NCBI RefSeq assembly: GCF_014654895.1
Contig: NZ_BNBE01000004.1
Span: 1,178,001 to 1,242,000 of the forward strand
Length of the DNA stretch: 64,000 bases
Source of the DNA: Streptomyces filamentosus
GTDB lineage: Bacteria > Actinomycetota > Actinomycetes > Streptomycetales > Streptomycetaceae
Direction of reading: 5' to 3'
Positions 25,464 to 34,627 of this stretch are shown in pieces. The notes under the pieces were generated by a model, which did no database searches, was not told the DNA's origin, and saw nothing but the letters and a program-made list of their open reading frames with translations. Position numbers and translations under genes: made by a program. Each line of letters opens with the position of its first letter. Position 1 is the stretch's first letter.

Positions 25464-27301
25464 TCTGTCGTCTTTCCGCTCTCGGCGGGCGCGTCCCCCG
25501 CCACCGGGGGAACGGCGGGCACCGGGTCCAGGCCCAGCGCCAGCAGGATGCGCTCCCGGGTGAGGTGGGTCTTGTTCAGCACGGAACGTGCGTGGGTGAG
25601 CCGGGTCCGGTCCACCTCGCTGGGGTCGGTGGAGGTCAGCACCACGACCGGGATGCGCGCCGTGAGCGGGTCGCGGGCCAGGACCCCGAGCAGGGTGTAG
25701 CCGTCCGGCGCGGGCATGACGAGGTCGATCAGGACCGCGTCCGGCCGACGGCCGCGGATGACGTCGAAGGCCCGCGCACTGACCGGGACCTCGGTGACGT
25801 CGTCGGCGATGCGCTCCAGCGTGGGGCGCAGCAGGTCGAGGAACGTCGGGTCGTCGTCCACCACCACGAGGGAGCCGAGCCGGGCGGTGGCTTCGACCGC
25901 ACGCGGCGCGTCTCCGTCCGCACCCCGCACCTCCCCGGCGGGGGCGTCGAGATGTGCGGGGACGTCCACGCGGACGGTGGTTCCCTGGCCCGGGGCACTG
26001 GTCAGGGTGAGGGTGCCCCCGAGGATCGTGGTGAGCCGGCGCGCGTACGGCAGCCCCAGGCCGGTGCCGGGCCGGCCGCGCTGGTGCACGCCGAGAACCT
26101 GGTAGAACTCCTCGAACACCCGCTCCTGCTGGTCCAGCGGGATCCCGACGCCCGTATCGGTGGTGGTGAACGCGAACCAGGTCTGCCCGCCCCGCGTCTC
26201 GGTCTCGACGGTGAGCCGCACCTCGCCCGTCGTCGTGAACTTCAACCCGTTGGAGAGCACGTTGCGCAGCACGCGGGTCAGCATGACCTCGTCGGTGACG
26301 AGCCGGGGGGCATCCGACACGTCGGGGATGTGCAGGCGCACCCCCTCGTGCGCCATGCCGCCGAGCGTCCCGCGGAGCTGATGGAGCAGCGTCCGCAGAT
26401 CGGTGTCGGCCGGCACGGGCTCCAGCCGCCCCGACTCCGCCTTCGCCACGTCGAGGAGCTCCTCCACGAGGGCGAGGAGGGTGCTGCCGGAGCCGGCTAT
26501 CAGGGACAGCTGCTGCCGCTGTTCCTCGCTCAGCGGATCGGCACCGGGCGCCATGAGGAGACGCGCCAGGGAGATGACCGAGTTGACCGGGGCGCGCAGC
26601 TCGTGGCTCACGTTGGCCCAGAACCTCGTCTTGGCCTCGCTGGCCAGACGCAGCTGCCGGGTCTTGTCCTCCAGCTCGGCGTACAGGGCGACCACGCCCG
26701 TGTTCGTCTCCTCCAGCTCCGCGGACAGCTCGCTGTAGAGGGCGACCACTCCTTGGTTGGTCTCCTCCAGCTCCTTGTTCAGCCGCCGCAGCTCCTCCTG
26801 CTGGGCCCGTGACTCCTCCAGGGCCCGGAGCAGCTGCCGGTTCTGCGAGCGCAGCTCCTCGCCCATGCTGAGGTCGCCCGAACCGCGGAGCGCCGCGCGG
26901 GCCCGCTCGACACGCTGTTCGGGGGGAGTGTTCGTGGAGGGCAGTCGTTGTCCCACCGTCAGGGTGTGCCCTTCGTCCGAGGCACTGTACCGGCTGTGGT
27001 CCAGGAGCCGCTGCGCCGCCTGCAGGGTCTCGGCCCCGGGACGACGGTCCCCGCCCCAGGAGAAGGAGGCGAGGACGTGCACCCCATCGGGCTGAGGCGC
27101 GGTTCGCAGCCCCACGCGAAGGGCCGGGGATCCCAGCAGGTCACGCCCCACCTCACTCAGTACGGTCACCACGCGGACCAGTTCGTGACCTTCCAGTCCC
27201 AAGGCCCTGCACAGCAGCTGTCCCTGTCTGCGGAGTTCAAACACGTCCCTGTCCGCGCTGAGCGGCAGATCGATGAACTCGTGGCTCCCCACGGCCCTCA
27301 C
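25460..27301 (-). CDS. Hybrid histidine kinase with RsbT-like N-terminus
   Basis: 613 residues. Residues 1-120 resemble an RsbT/HATPase-like module but lack clear G1/G2 boxes. Residues 145-225 form a coiled coil with a tandem LEETNxGVVALYxEL repeat. HisKA with H233 (NVSHELRAPV), HATPase (about 330-455, GTGLGLPYARRL) and a C-terminal receiver (485-605; DDDP, IDLVMPAPDG, K in LNKTHL) follow. It overlaps both neighbours by 4 nt. It probably receives stressosome input through the N-terminal module and feeds the receiver/PP2C protein encoded next. Confidence 0.88.
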   Translation of the reverse strand: MRAVGSHEFIDLPLSADRDVFELRRQGQLLCRALGLEGHELVRVVTVLSEVGRDLLGSPALRVGLRTAPQPDGVHVLASFSWGGDRRPGAETLQAAQRLLDHSRYSASDEGHTLTVGQRLPSTNTPPEQRVERARAALRGSGDLSMGEELRSQNRQLLRALEESRAQQEELRRLNKELEETNQGVVALYSELSAELEETNTGVVALYAELEDKTRQLRLASEAKTRFWANVSHELRAPVNSVISLARLLMAPGADPLSEEQRQQLSLIAGSGSTLLALVEELLDVAKAESGRLEPVPADTDLRTLLHQLRGTLGGMAHEGVRLHIPDVSDAPRLVTDEVMLTRVLRNVLSNGLKFTTTGEVRLTVETETRGGQTWFAFTTTDTGVGIPLDQQERVFEEFYQVLGVHQRGRPGTGLGLPYARRLTTILGGTLTLTSAPGQGTTVRVDVPAHLDAPAGEVRGADGDAPRAVEATARLGSLVVVDDDPTFLDLLRPTLERIADDVTEVPVSARAFDVIRGRRPDAVLIDLVMPAPDGYTLLGVLARDPLTARIPVVVLTSTDPSEVDRTRLTHARSVLNKTHLTRERILLALGLDPVPAVPPVAGDAPAESGKTTE

Positions 27302-28350
27302 GAATCGGCCGTCTTGACGACGACGATGCCCGCGTCGTCCCGTCGTACGCCGGCCTGCCCGAGGATCTGCGCGGCGATGAGCGCGGGTCGCCGCCGGAAC
27401 AGCCCGGGGAAGGAGGCGGGGGACCAGCGGTCGCTCAGCCCGTCGGAGTGGAGGACCAGGACGCCGCTCCGTTCCCAGGGCACCTGGTAGGTCCTCAGGG
27501 TCGGCATCTGGTGGCCCACGATCCCGGGGACCGACAGCAGCGCGCTCCGCTTGTCCCCGCTGACCACGCAGGCGCTGATGTTGCCCACTCCGCAGTGCTC
27601 GACGGTGCCGCGGGAGCGGTCGGCCCGCGCCACCGCGACCGCCGCGCCGCGGGTCCCCTTCAGCTCGTCGTGCAGCGCCCTCACGATCAGCTCGGGCGGC
27701 CTGTGCGCGTTGGTCCTGAAGGCGGCCCGCGCCCGTTCGCCGGCCAGCGCCGCCAGCGGGCCGTGGCCGAGCCCGTCACACATCATGACGGTGACCACGC
27801 CCCCGTCGGGCCCCTCGCCGGTGCGCGCGGCCCAGCTGTCCCCGCACACGGTCTCACCGCTGATCGGCCGGGTCAGCCCGGCCACCCACGGTTCGACGTC
27901 CGCGAGCGCACCGTCGACCCTGACGGACCAGAACCGGGCGAGCAGTGCCGTGCCGACCCCCGGCACGGAGTGCACGTCGAACGTGTCGGCGCACCGCGCG
28001 ATGGAGCCCAGGCCCATGCCGAGGGTGCCGCGGCTGGAGACGCCGTCGGCGAGCGCCGCCGAGAGGTCCGGGATCCCGGGACCGCTGTCCAGCGAGAGCA
28101 GCTCGACGGCGGCCCGGCCGGGCAGGCGGACGATCCGCAGCGCGAGGGAGCCGTCCTTCGCGTACTTCTGCAGGTTGGTGGCCGCCTCGGTGACGGCGAG
28201 CTCCACCTCGGCCACTCGGTCCGCGGACATGCCGACGCGGTGCGCCAGACGCGCGGCCTCACGGCGCGCGACCGCGTCCAGCGCCGCGCCCAGGCGCATC
28301 CACACGACGTCCTCGGCCTCGGTCCCGTGACCGTCGGCCACGGGGTTCAC
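27298..28350 (-). CDS. ATPase-SpoIIE fusion, RsbX-like
   Basis: 350 residues. An RsbT-type HATPase domain (residues about 15-140; VELAVTEAATNLQKYA, DSGPGIPD, GTLGMGLGSIAR) is fused to a SpoIIE/PP2C-like phosphatase domain (150-345; CGDSWAA, CDGLGHGPLAA, LHSDGLSDRW, RDDAGIVVV). It combines RsbT-like and RsbX-like functions. In Bacillus, RsbX resets the stressosome by dephosphorylating RsbR/RsbS. GTG 28350 overlaps the rsbT stop (GTGA), although the open frame extends further upstream. Confidence 0.85.
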   Translation of the reverse strand: MNPVADGHGTEAEDVVWMRLGAALDAVARREAARLAHRVGMSADRVAEVELAVTEAATNLQKYAKDGSLALRIVRLPGRAAVELLSLDSGPGIPDLSAALADGVSSRGTLGMGLGSIARCADTFDVHSVPGVGTALLARFWSVRVDGALADVEPWVAGLTRPISGETVCGDSWAARTGEGPDGGVVTVMMCDGLGHGPLAALAGERARAAFRTNAHRPPELIVRALHDELKGTRGAAVAVARADRSRGTVEHCGVGNISACVVSGDKRSALLSVPGIVGHQMPTLRTYQVPWERSGVLVLHSDGLSDRWSPASFPGLFRRRPALIAAQILGQAGVRRDDAGIVVVKTADS

Positions 28351-28769
28351 CGTGCCCACTTCAGCACCGTCACCGTGGTGCCGACACCGGGCGTCGAATC
28401 GAGTTCGAACTCGTCGACGAGCCGGCGGGCACCGCTGAGCCCCAGCCCCATGCCGCTGCCGGACGTCCATCCGTCCGTGAGCGCCAGTTCCGTGTCCGGG
28501 ATGCCGGGGCCGGTGTCGGCGAAGCGCACCCACACGCCGACCCTGGCCACGTCGCGCACGATCGCCGCCTGGGCGGTGCCCCCGCCGCCGTAGATGAGGG
28601 TGTTGCGACCGAGCTCACTGGCGGCGGTGACCAGCTTGGTCTGGTTGACCAGGGAGAGGCCGGCCTGCTGGGCGAGCAGGCGCACCGTCTGGCGGGCCTT
28701 CACCACGTCCCCGCTGGCCTGGATCGCCACTTCCTCGCGCGAGGCCTCGTCGGCCGGGTAGTTCCTCAC
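28347..28769 (-). CDS. rsbT: RsbT-like switch kinase
   Basis: 140 residues of the RsbT family. N-box NTLIYGG, G1 box DTGPGIPD, and glycine-rich G2 SGSGMGLGLSGARRLVDEF, with a C-terminal GTTVTVLKW strand. RsbT is the serine kinase held by the RsbR/RsbS stressosome and released on stress to activate a phosphatase. GTG 28769 overlaps the rsbS stop by 4 nt, consistent with the universal rsbR-rsbS-rsbT gene order. Confidence 0.93.
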   Translation of the reverse strand: MRNYPADEASREEVAIQASGDVVKARQTVRLLAQQAGLSLVNQTKLVTAASELGRNTLIYGGGGTAQAAIVRDVARVGVWVRFADTGPGIPDTELALTDGWTSGSGMGLGLSGARRLVDEFELDSTPGVGTTVTVLKWAR

Positions 28770-29143
28770 GGGCTCGCCGGAGGTGACACCTGCGCACGAC
28801 GGAGGTAGCCCAGCCCGAGTTCGAGGTTGAGGGCCGTCCGGACGCCGCCGAGCGACAGTCCGAGCTCCACCAGGGTCATGGCGACCGCGGGCCGCATGCC
28901 CACGACGACCGTCTCCGCACCCAGAACACGGGAGATCGCCGCCGTCGTGGCGAGCATCCGCCCCACGAAGGAGTCGACGATCTCCAGGGCGGAGATGTCG
29001 ATGACCACGCCGCGGGCGGAGGTGGCGACGATCTGCTGGGACAGGTCGTCCTGCAGGTCGAGCACCATCTGGTCCTCCAGGTCGATCTGGATGGACACCA
29101 GGAGGATGTCCCCGATCTTCAGGACCGGAACGCGATCGCTCAC
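28766..29143 (-). CDS. rsbS: RsbS-like stressosome scaffold
   Basis: 125 residues forming a single STAS domain: VPVLKIGDILLVSIQIDLEDQMVLDLQDDL, GVVIDISALEIVDSFVGRMLATTA and VVVGMRPAVAMTLVELGL. DSFVGR is the RsbS phosphoserine motif. It overlaps rsbR upstream and rsbT downstream by 4 nt each. In known systems RsbS builds the stressosome core with RsbR paralogues and binds RsbT. Confidence 0.93.
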   Translation of the reverse strand: MSDRVPVLKIGDILLVSIQIDLEDQMVLDLQDDLSQQIVATSARGVVIDISALEIVDSFVGRMLATTAAISRVLGAETVVVGMRPAVAMTLVELGLSLGGVRTALNLELGLGYLRRAQVSPPASP

Positions 29144-29985
29144 AGCAGGCCCGCCGCACGCGTCGCGGAGGCCTTGTCGATCTCGACGAGGGCGTGACGC
29201 AGGGCGTCCGCCAGGGTGGCCTTGGTCGGGATGTCGCCGAACTCGATGCCGAGCCCCACGATGGTCTGCGCGATCTGCGGCCGGATCCCCGAGATGACGC
29301 ACTCCGCGCCCATCATGCGCGCCGCGACGACGGTCTTGAGCAGGTGCTGTGCGACCTGGGTGTCCACCGCGGGGACGCCCGTGATGTCGATGATCGCGTG
29401 GGCGGAGTTCGAGTCCAGCAGGGCCTGGAGGAGCTTCTCCATGACCACCTGCGTACGGGCGGAGTCCAGGGTGCCCACGAGCGGCACGCCCACGACGCCG
29501 TCCCACAGCTTCACGACGGGCGTGGACAGCTCCAGGAGCTGCTGCGACTGCGCGGAGATGATCTCCTCGCGGGTCCGCGCGTACTCCTCCACCGTGAAGA
29601 GGCCCAGGTCGTCCAGGAGCCGCGAGAACTGCAGGTAGACGTGGATGTCCTCGACGGACCCGCCGAGCAGGGACTCCAGCACCTCCTTCAGGGCGAACAC
29701 GCTCACGGCGGTCTCGGTGGGGGTGAAGCCCTGGCGCGCCCTGTTCCGGGAAAGCTCCACCAGGAGACTGCGCACGACCGCGTACTCCGAGCTCCGCCCG
29801 GCGAAGCCGCCGGTCGCGAGGGCGTCGACGACGGCGTCGTACAACTCGCTCAGCTCACGGCCCAGCTCCACGGTGCTCAGCCGGCCGTGCAGGGACGCTC
29901 CCACGGCCTGCTCCCACTGCGCGATCAACTCGGCGCGGCGTGCCGTGAGCAGTTCCAGCAGCCGCTTTGAATCGCCGCTGTCCAT
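29140..29985 (-). CDS. rsbR: RsbR-like stressosome sensor
   Basis: 281 residues. The N-terminal 150 residues form an all-helical RsbRD-type sensor (LLTARRAELIAQWEQAV, ELSELYDAVVDAL). The C-terminal STAS domain (LSTPVVKLWDGVVGVPLVGTLDSART, AIIDITGVPAVDTQVAQHLLKTV) follows. The first phosphothreonine position reads VDTQVA, as in RsbR. It is the first gene of a six-gene leftward operon in which every junction is a 4-nt overlap. ATG 29985 follows GGAGGGAAC. Confidence 0.93.
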   Translation of the reverse strand: MDSGDSKRLLELLTARRAELIAQWEQAVGASLHGRLSTVELGRELSELYDAVVDALATGGFAGRSSEYAVVRSLLVELSRNRARQGFTPTETAVSVFALKEVLESLLGGSVEDIHVYLQFSRLLDDLGLFTVEEYARTREEIISAQSQQLLELSTPVVKLWDGVVGVPLVGTLDSARTQVVMEKLLQALLDSNSAHAIIDITGVPAVDTQVAQHLLKTVVAARMMGAECVISGIRPQIAQTIVGLGIEFGDIPTKATLADALRHALVEIDKASATRAAGLL

Positions 29986-30426
29986 ACGCAGTTCCCTCCA
30001 CGTGTCACCAAGTCAGAACGCTGCCGACCATACGGCACTGTTCAGAGCGCCACTCGAACCCGTCGTCGCGCAGGAATCCGTCCCCCCACGCCCCGACCCG
30101 GTGTCCAGCCCCATCGACGGACACCTGCCCCAGGGCGTCCGGCCCACACCCCGACCCGAAACGTGAGAATCGTCACGACGGAGAAGGGCGGGCCCGTCCG
30201 CCTCCGGCCCACGCCGGATTCACCCCCGCCGCCCCGGCGGGGCGCCGTCGGCCGTGGGTACGCGCGGTGGCGGGTGGCGAGCGCCGGGGGCCGGCCGACC
30301 GGCGGCACGGAGCGAGCGCGGCCGGACGTCCGGTTGCCGCGCGCCGCGTCGACCGGTCCCCAGGAACGACTGAGGGGTCGTACCAGATCCCTCTGGTACG
30401 ACCCCTCGGTCGACGACTCCTTCGAG
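29986..30426. other. Upstream region of the stressosome operon
   Basis: 441 bp with no gene. It contains the leftward promoter region of rsbR and the tRNA-Pro terminator. No clear sigma consensus was found. Confidence 0.4.
30372..30407 (-). terminator. 16-bp perfect stem downstream of tRNA-Pro
   Basis: GAGGGGTCGTACCAGA (30372-30387) and its perfect complement (30392-30407) with a 4-nt loop begin 20 bp past the tRNA 3' end. Confidence 0.85.
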
Positions 30427-30500
<74 letters not shown>

Positions 30501-30623
30501 GTGCCCGTCTGACCTGGGGTTTCCCCCGGCCCGTCGTGCAAGAGAACCATACCGCACTTCCCCCGGTGGTCACGAACCGCTTTACGGGGGTCACGCGGGG
30601 CGTCCGGCGGGGGCACGTTCCGT

Positions 30624-31148
30624 TCAGAGGGTGGTGCGGAGGGTCATCATGCGGCCGACGAGTTCGGCCGCCGTCGCCTTGACGGTCTCCAGGCCGGCGC
30701 GGCCCCAGCGGCGGACGTCGGTGTCGACCACGCAGACCGTGCCGAGGGCCGTGCCGGTGCGGTCGATCAGCGGGGCGCCCAGGTAGGAACGGATGCCGAT
30801 CTCGTCGACGGCGGGGTTGCCCGCGAAGCGGGGGTAGTCGCGGACGTCCTCCAGGACGAGGGCCTTGCGCCGGACCACGACGTGCGGACAGTAGCCGTGG
30901 TCGCGGGGCATGGAGCGGCCGAGGCCGCCGTCGGGGGTGTGGAGGCCGGCGAAGAACTGCCGGGTCTCGTCGATGAAGGTGACCATCGCGTACGGGGCGC
31001 CGGTGGTCTCGGCGAGCCGCCGGGCGTACTCGTCGAAGACGGGTTCCGGGCGGTCCCCGAGGCCGAGCGCCCGCAGCCGCAGGACCCGGTCGGGGGCCTC
31101 CGTGTCGACGGGGGTCAGGAGGAGGTGGGCGGCCGGGTCGCGGGTCAC
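30624..31148 (-). CDS. GAF-domain protein of the conservon
   Basis: 174 residues with one GAF domain (DEYARRLAETTGAPYAMVTFIDETRQFFAG, DHGYCPHVVVRRKALVLEDVRDYPRFAGNP, IRSYLGAPLIDRTGTALGTVCVVD). It begins at GTG 31148, overlapping the cvnD stop (GTGA), and is the last gene of the conservon operon. Conservons often end in a P450 (cvnE/F); here a small-molecule sensor replaces it. The Cys-His around PRDHGYCPHVV could bind a cofactor, but this is inference. Confidence 0.85.
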   Translation of the reverse strand: MTRDPAAHLLLTPVDTEAPDRVLRLRALGLGDRPEPVFDEYARRLAETTGAPYAMVTFIDETRQFFAGLHTPDGGLGRSMPRDHGYCPHVVVRRKALVLEDVRDYPRFAGNPAVDEIGIRSYLGAPLIDRTGTALGTVCVVDTDVRRWGRAGLETVKATAAELVGRMMTLRTTL

Positions 31149-31765
31149 GGGGTGGCTCCGTAGCTCGGTTCGGCCGGGGACGAGAGCAGGAGGTGCTGGA
31201 CGAGGGTCAGGAGGGTGCTGACGGCGGAGCTGGAGATGCGGGCGTCGCAGAGCACGATCGGCACCTCCGGACGGAGGGCGAGCGCCTGCCGGATCTCGTC
31301 CGAGCCGTAGCGGAAGGCCCCGTCGAACTCGTTGATCGCCACCACGAAGGCCAGGCCCCGGCGTTCGAAGAAGTCGATCGCGGAGAAGCACTGTTCGAGG
31401 CGGCGGGTGTCGGCGAGGACGACCGCGCCGAGCGCCCCTTCGGAGAGTTCGTCCCACATGAACCAGAACCGCTCCTGGCCCGGGGTGCCGAAGAGGTAGA
31501 GGACGTGGCCGCCTTCGAGGGTGATGCGGCCGAAGTCCATGGCCACGGTGGTCGTGGACTTGTGCTCCACGCCGTCGAGGCTGTCCACGGTGGCGCCGAC
31601 CGAGGTCAGCAGTTCCTCCGTGCTGAGCGGCGCGATCTCGCTGACCGCTCCGACGAAGGTCGTCTTTCCCACGCCGAAGCCGCCCGCCACCAGGATCTTC
31701 AGGGCGGTGGGGAAGGGATCGGCCGTGAAGCCGCCAGGGCGTTCAGAGCCGCTGTCGTAGGCCAT
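31145..31765 (-). CDS. cvnD: Conservon small GTP-binding protein
   Basis: 206 residues. P-loop GGFGVGKTTFVGA, G3-like LFGTPGQERF, and G4-like INEFDG (in place of NKxD) are typical of CvnD, an actinobacterial MglA/Ras-related family (ATP/GTP-binding). It acts at the membrane with CvnA-C like a heterotrimeric G-protein complex. The start overlaps the end of cvnC by 23 nt. Confidence 0.92.
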   Translation of the reverse strand: MAYDSGSERPGGFTADPFPTALKILVAGGFGVGKTTFVGAVSEIAPLSTEELLTSVGATVDSLDGVEHKSTTTVAMDFGRITLEGGHVLYLFGTPGQERFWFMWDELSEGALGAVVLADTRRLEQCFSAIDFFERRGLAFVVAINEFDGAFRYGSDEIRQALALRPEVPIVLCDARISSSAVSTLLTLVQHLLLSSPAEPSYGATP

Positions 31766-32120
31766 CGAGCACTGCCTCCAGCAAGGAACGGTCGGATGGA
31801 TTGGCGTGGAACCGGGGGGCGCGCGCGGTGAGGGCGCCGCAGTCCACGAGGTCGGAGAGGAGGACCTTGGTGACGACGGCCGGGAGACCGAGGTGCGCCG
31901 CGATCTCGGCCACCGAGGTGGGCCCGTCGCACAGCCGGAGGGCCTGGCTGTGCTCGGGGCCCATGTGGGCCTGCGGGGCGGACCCGGTGGCCATCACCAG
32001 GGAGAGCAGGTCGAGCGGGGTGGTGGGCCGGGTGCGTCCGCCGCTCACGGTGTAGGGGCGGATCAGCCGGCCGGCCGCGTCGTCGAGCCAGGGCCCTTCG
32101 TGCGGAGGGGACGCGTTCAC
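31743..32120 (-). CDS. cvnC: Conservon DUF742 protein
   Basis: 125 residues of the DUF742 family: LIRPYTVSGGRTRPTTPLDLLSLV near the N-terminus and a winged-helix-like C-terminal half (SVAEIAAHLGLPAVVTKVLLSDLVDCGAL). GTG 32120 overlaps the cvnB stop by 4 nt. It is a soluble partner in the Cvn complex. Confidence 0.92.
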   Translation of the reverse strand: MNASPPHEGPWLDDAAGRLIRPYTVSGGRTRPTTPLDLLSLVMATGSAPQAHMGPEHSQALRLCDGPTSVAEIAAHLGLPAVVTKVLLSDLVDCGALTARAPRFHANPSDRSLLEAVLDGLRQRL

Positions 32121-32551
32121 TGAGCGGGGCCGCCCGCCGCCGCGGCCGGCTGTCGGGCGGGCGTCACCAGGTACGGCCGGACGCTCTTGACCAGCATCGC
32201 CATCTCGTAACCGAGGACGGCGGCGTCGGCCTCGCGGCCCGCGAGGACGGCCAGGCAGGTGCCGGAGCCCGCGGTGGAGACGAAGAGGAGTGTGGAGTCG
32301 AGCTCCACGACCACCTGGCGGACCTCGCCGCCGTCCCCGAACCGGACGCCGGCGCTGCGGCCGAGCGAGTAGAGGCCGGAGGCGAGGGCCGCCATGTGGT
32401 CGGCCGCGTCGGGGTCGAGTCCGTGGACGGATCTGACCAGGCCGTCGGAGGAGAGCAGGACCGCGCTGCGGGTGTGGGGCACCCGCTGGACCAGCCCGCT
32501 CAGCAGCCAGTCGAGGTCCGAGGAATGGCCGGTCGGCACATTGCTCGCCAT
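32117..32551 (-). CDS. cvnB: Conservon roadblock/LC7 protein
   Basis: 144 residues with a roadblock/LC7 fold: LDWLLSGLVQRVPHTRSAVLLSSDGLVRSVHGLD, DHMAALASGLYSLGRSAGVRFG and VVVELDSTLLFVSTAGSGTCLAVLAG. It is the likely GAP-type regulator or scaffold for CvnD. ATG 32551 follows AAGGAG, which overlaps the cvnA stop region. Confidence 0.92.
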   Translation of the reverse strand: MASNVPTGHSSDLDWLLSGLVQRVPHTRSAVLLSSDGLVRSVHGLDPDAADHMAALASGLYSLGRSAGVRFGDGGEVRQVVVELDSTLLFVSTAGSGTCLAVLAGREADAAVLGYEMAMLVKSVRPYLVTPARQPAAAAGGPAQ

Positions 32552-32558
32552 CGTGCAT

Positions 32559-34361
32559 CTACTCCTTGTACGCGTCGCCGTGACGCAGCGGTTCCTGGGG
32601 GGTGGGCTGGGATTCGGCCAGGCCGATCCCACGCTGGAAGGCGGCCATGAGGCCGGGGTCGTGCAGGGCGAGGTCCTCGTTCTGCCGCTGCTGGGGTTCC
32701 TCGCGGAGCTGCGGGACGAGGTGCTCCTGGGCGCGCCGCCGGGGCAGCAGGGGCCGGTCGGCGGGCTGTGCGGGGGGCGCGGGCGCGACCTGTGGGACGA
32801 AGTCCCCGAAATCCGTCAGGTCGGTGCCGTGCGCGGGGGTCCGCGGGTACGCGTACGGCTCCGGTTCGGGGAGCGGTACGGGTTCCGGGGCGGGGCCCCC
32901 GGCGGACGGCGGGGTCGGGTGCGGGTGCCGCTGCGGCAGCGGGGCGGGGGCCGCGGGCGGCACGGGGGCGGTGAGGATCGCGGGGGTATCGGAGGTCGCG
33001 GGGATCTCCGGGGCCGGCGGGAGCGCCGGGGTCTCGGGGGCTTCGGGGAGCCGCTGTTCGGGCGCGGGCTCCGCCGGGTGCCCGGGCGGGAGTTCGTGGG
33101 GGCGCTCGTGCGGGGCGCGGCCCTCCGGGTCGGTGCCGAGGAGTCCCTGGGGGAGGACGAGGACGGCCTGGACGCCGCCGTAGATGTTCGCCTGGAGGCG
33201 GACGGTGATGCCGTGGCGCCGGGCGAGCGCGGCGACGACGAAGAGGCCGATGCGCCCGTCCTGGAGCAGGTGGGCGACGTTGACCTGGTCGGGGTCGGCG
33301 AGCAGGGCGTTCATCTTGTCCTGCTCGGCGGCGGGCATGCCGAGTCCGCGGTCCTCGACCTCGATGGCGAGGCCGGCCGTGACGTACTGCGCGCGCAGCA
33401 GCACGCTGGTGTGCGGGGCGGAGAACACCGTGGCGTTCTCGACGAGTTCGGCGAGGAGGTGGATGACGTCGGCGACGGCGTGGCCGCGCAGGGTGCCGTC
33501 GATCGGGGGGACCAGCTTGACCCGGGGGTACTGCTCGACCTCCGCGATGGCGGAGCGGAGCACCTCGGTCGTGCTGACCGGGTTCGACCACTGGCGGCGG
33601 GAGACGGCACCGCCGAGGACGGCGAGGTTCTCGGCGTGCCGGCGGATGCGGGTGGCCAGGTGGTCGACGTGGAAGAGGCCCTTGAGCAGCTCGGGGTCCT
33701 CGGTCTCGTTCTCCAGCTCGTCGAGGATCTGGATCTCGCGGTGGACGAGGGACTGGAGCCGGCGGGCGAGGTTCACGAAGACCTCGACCTTCTGTTCGTC
33801 GCCCGCGCTGCCGGAGAACCGGGAGGCCTGGACCACGGCGGCGACGGCGACCTCGTGGGTGTGGGCCAGATCGGCTCCGAGCCGGTCGAACTCGTCCCCG
33901 GCGGCCTCGGGGAGGGCGGGCCGCGGGGGCGGCTCCTCCCCCGCGCGCAACTGTTCGACGACGGCGCGCAGTTCGGCCCGGTCCCGGGCGGCTTCGCGGC
34001 GGAGGGCGGCGAGGCGGTCGAGGACGGAGCGGGCGGCGCGGTCGGCGCCGAGCGCGGCGGCGGTGACGGAGGCGACGGTGAGGGCGGCGGCTCCGGTGAG
34101 CGCGGCCCAGAGGGCGGGGGTCGGGGCGGCTCCGGTGGAGCGGAGCACGAAGAGGAGGGCGGCCGCGCCGCCGAGGGCGACCGCGACGGCGGGCAGGACC
34201 GAGGTGCGCAGCAGCTGGGAACGTATGCGGAGCTCGGCGGGGGCCGCCGGTGCGGGCCCGGCCGGGGAGGTCCCGGCGGATGCGGGGCGGCCGCCCGAAC
34301 GGCCGTGCCGCCCGCCCTCGCGGCGGTCGGACCGCGGTGCGGGTGCGCGAAGTTGTGACAT
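32559..34361 (-). CDS. cvnA: Conservon sensor histidine-kinase-like protein
   Basis: 600 residues. Two transmembrane helices (residues about 52-75 LLRTSVLPAVAVALGGAAALL and 85-105 LWAALTGAAALTVASVTAAAL) flank a very short extracytoplasmic loop. A coiled-coil region, an HxxR/NxLAVLGG dimerisation segment and a HATPase_c domain (AELVENATVFSAP, EDRGLGMP, IGLFVVAALARRHG) follow, then a long Pro-rich tail. ATG 34361 follows AAGGAC and gives a sensible N-terminus, although the frame extends to 34493. Confidence 0.9.
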   Translation of the reverse strand: MSQLRAPAPRSDRREGGRHGRSGGRPASAGTSPAGPAPAAPAELRIRSQLLRTSVLPAVAVALGGAAALLFVLRSTGAAPTPALWAALTGAAALTVASVTAAALGADRAARSVLDRLAALRREAARDRAELRAVVEQLRAGEEPPPRPALPEAAGDEFDRLGADLAHTHEVAVAAVVQASRFSGSAGDEQKVEVFVNLARRLQSLVHREIQILDELENETEDPELLKGLFHVDHLATRIRRHAENLAVLGGAVSRRQWSNPVSTTEVLRSAIAEVEQYPRVKLVPPIDGTLRGHAVADVIHLLAELVENATVFSAPHTSVLLRAQYVTAGLAIEVEDRGLGMPAAEQDKMNALLADPDQVNVAHLLQDGRIGLFVVAALARRHGITVRLQANIYGGVQAVLVLPQGLLGTDPEGRAPHERPHELPPGHPAEPAPEQRLPEAPETPALPPAPEIPATSDTPAILTAPVPPAAPAPLPQRHPHPTPPSAGGPAPEPVPLPEPEPYAYPRTPAHGTDLTDFGDFVPQVAPAPPAQPADRPLLPRRRAQEHLVPQLREEPQQRQNEDLALHDPGLMAAFQRGIGLAESQPTPQEPLRHGDAYKE

Positions 34362-34601
34362 GGGTGTCCTTGGTACGTGCCCGGGAGACCGCCGTACGAG
34401 GGGTGTGCAGGAGGACTCGCGGATGGGGGTGTACGGGAGGATCCCGGTGGGGACGGCAGGTTCGGTGACTCTACTGACGATCACCGACCACACACTGTAG
34501 TCATCAACCGTTCACGTGCGGTGCTCAGTTGCAAAACTGCCCGCCGAACTGCGGCGTCTGGTAGTGACCTTCGTACGGGCGACCGAGCGGGACCACCCCG
34601 A

Positions 34602-34615
34602 CGTTCGCCCGAACG
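34602..34615. promoter_or_regulatory. Palindrome downstream of GNAT gene
   Basis: CGTTCG-CC-CGAACG is a perfect inverted repeat 13 bp past the GNAT stop codon. It may be a weak terminator or a protein-binding site for the conservon upstream region. Confidence 0.3.
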
Positions 34616-34627
34616 GGTGAAGGTCCT

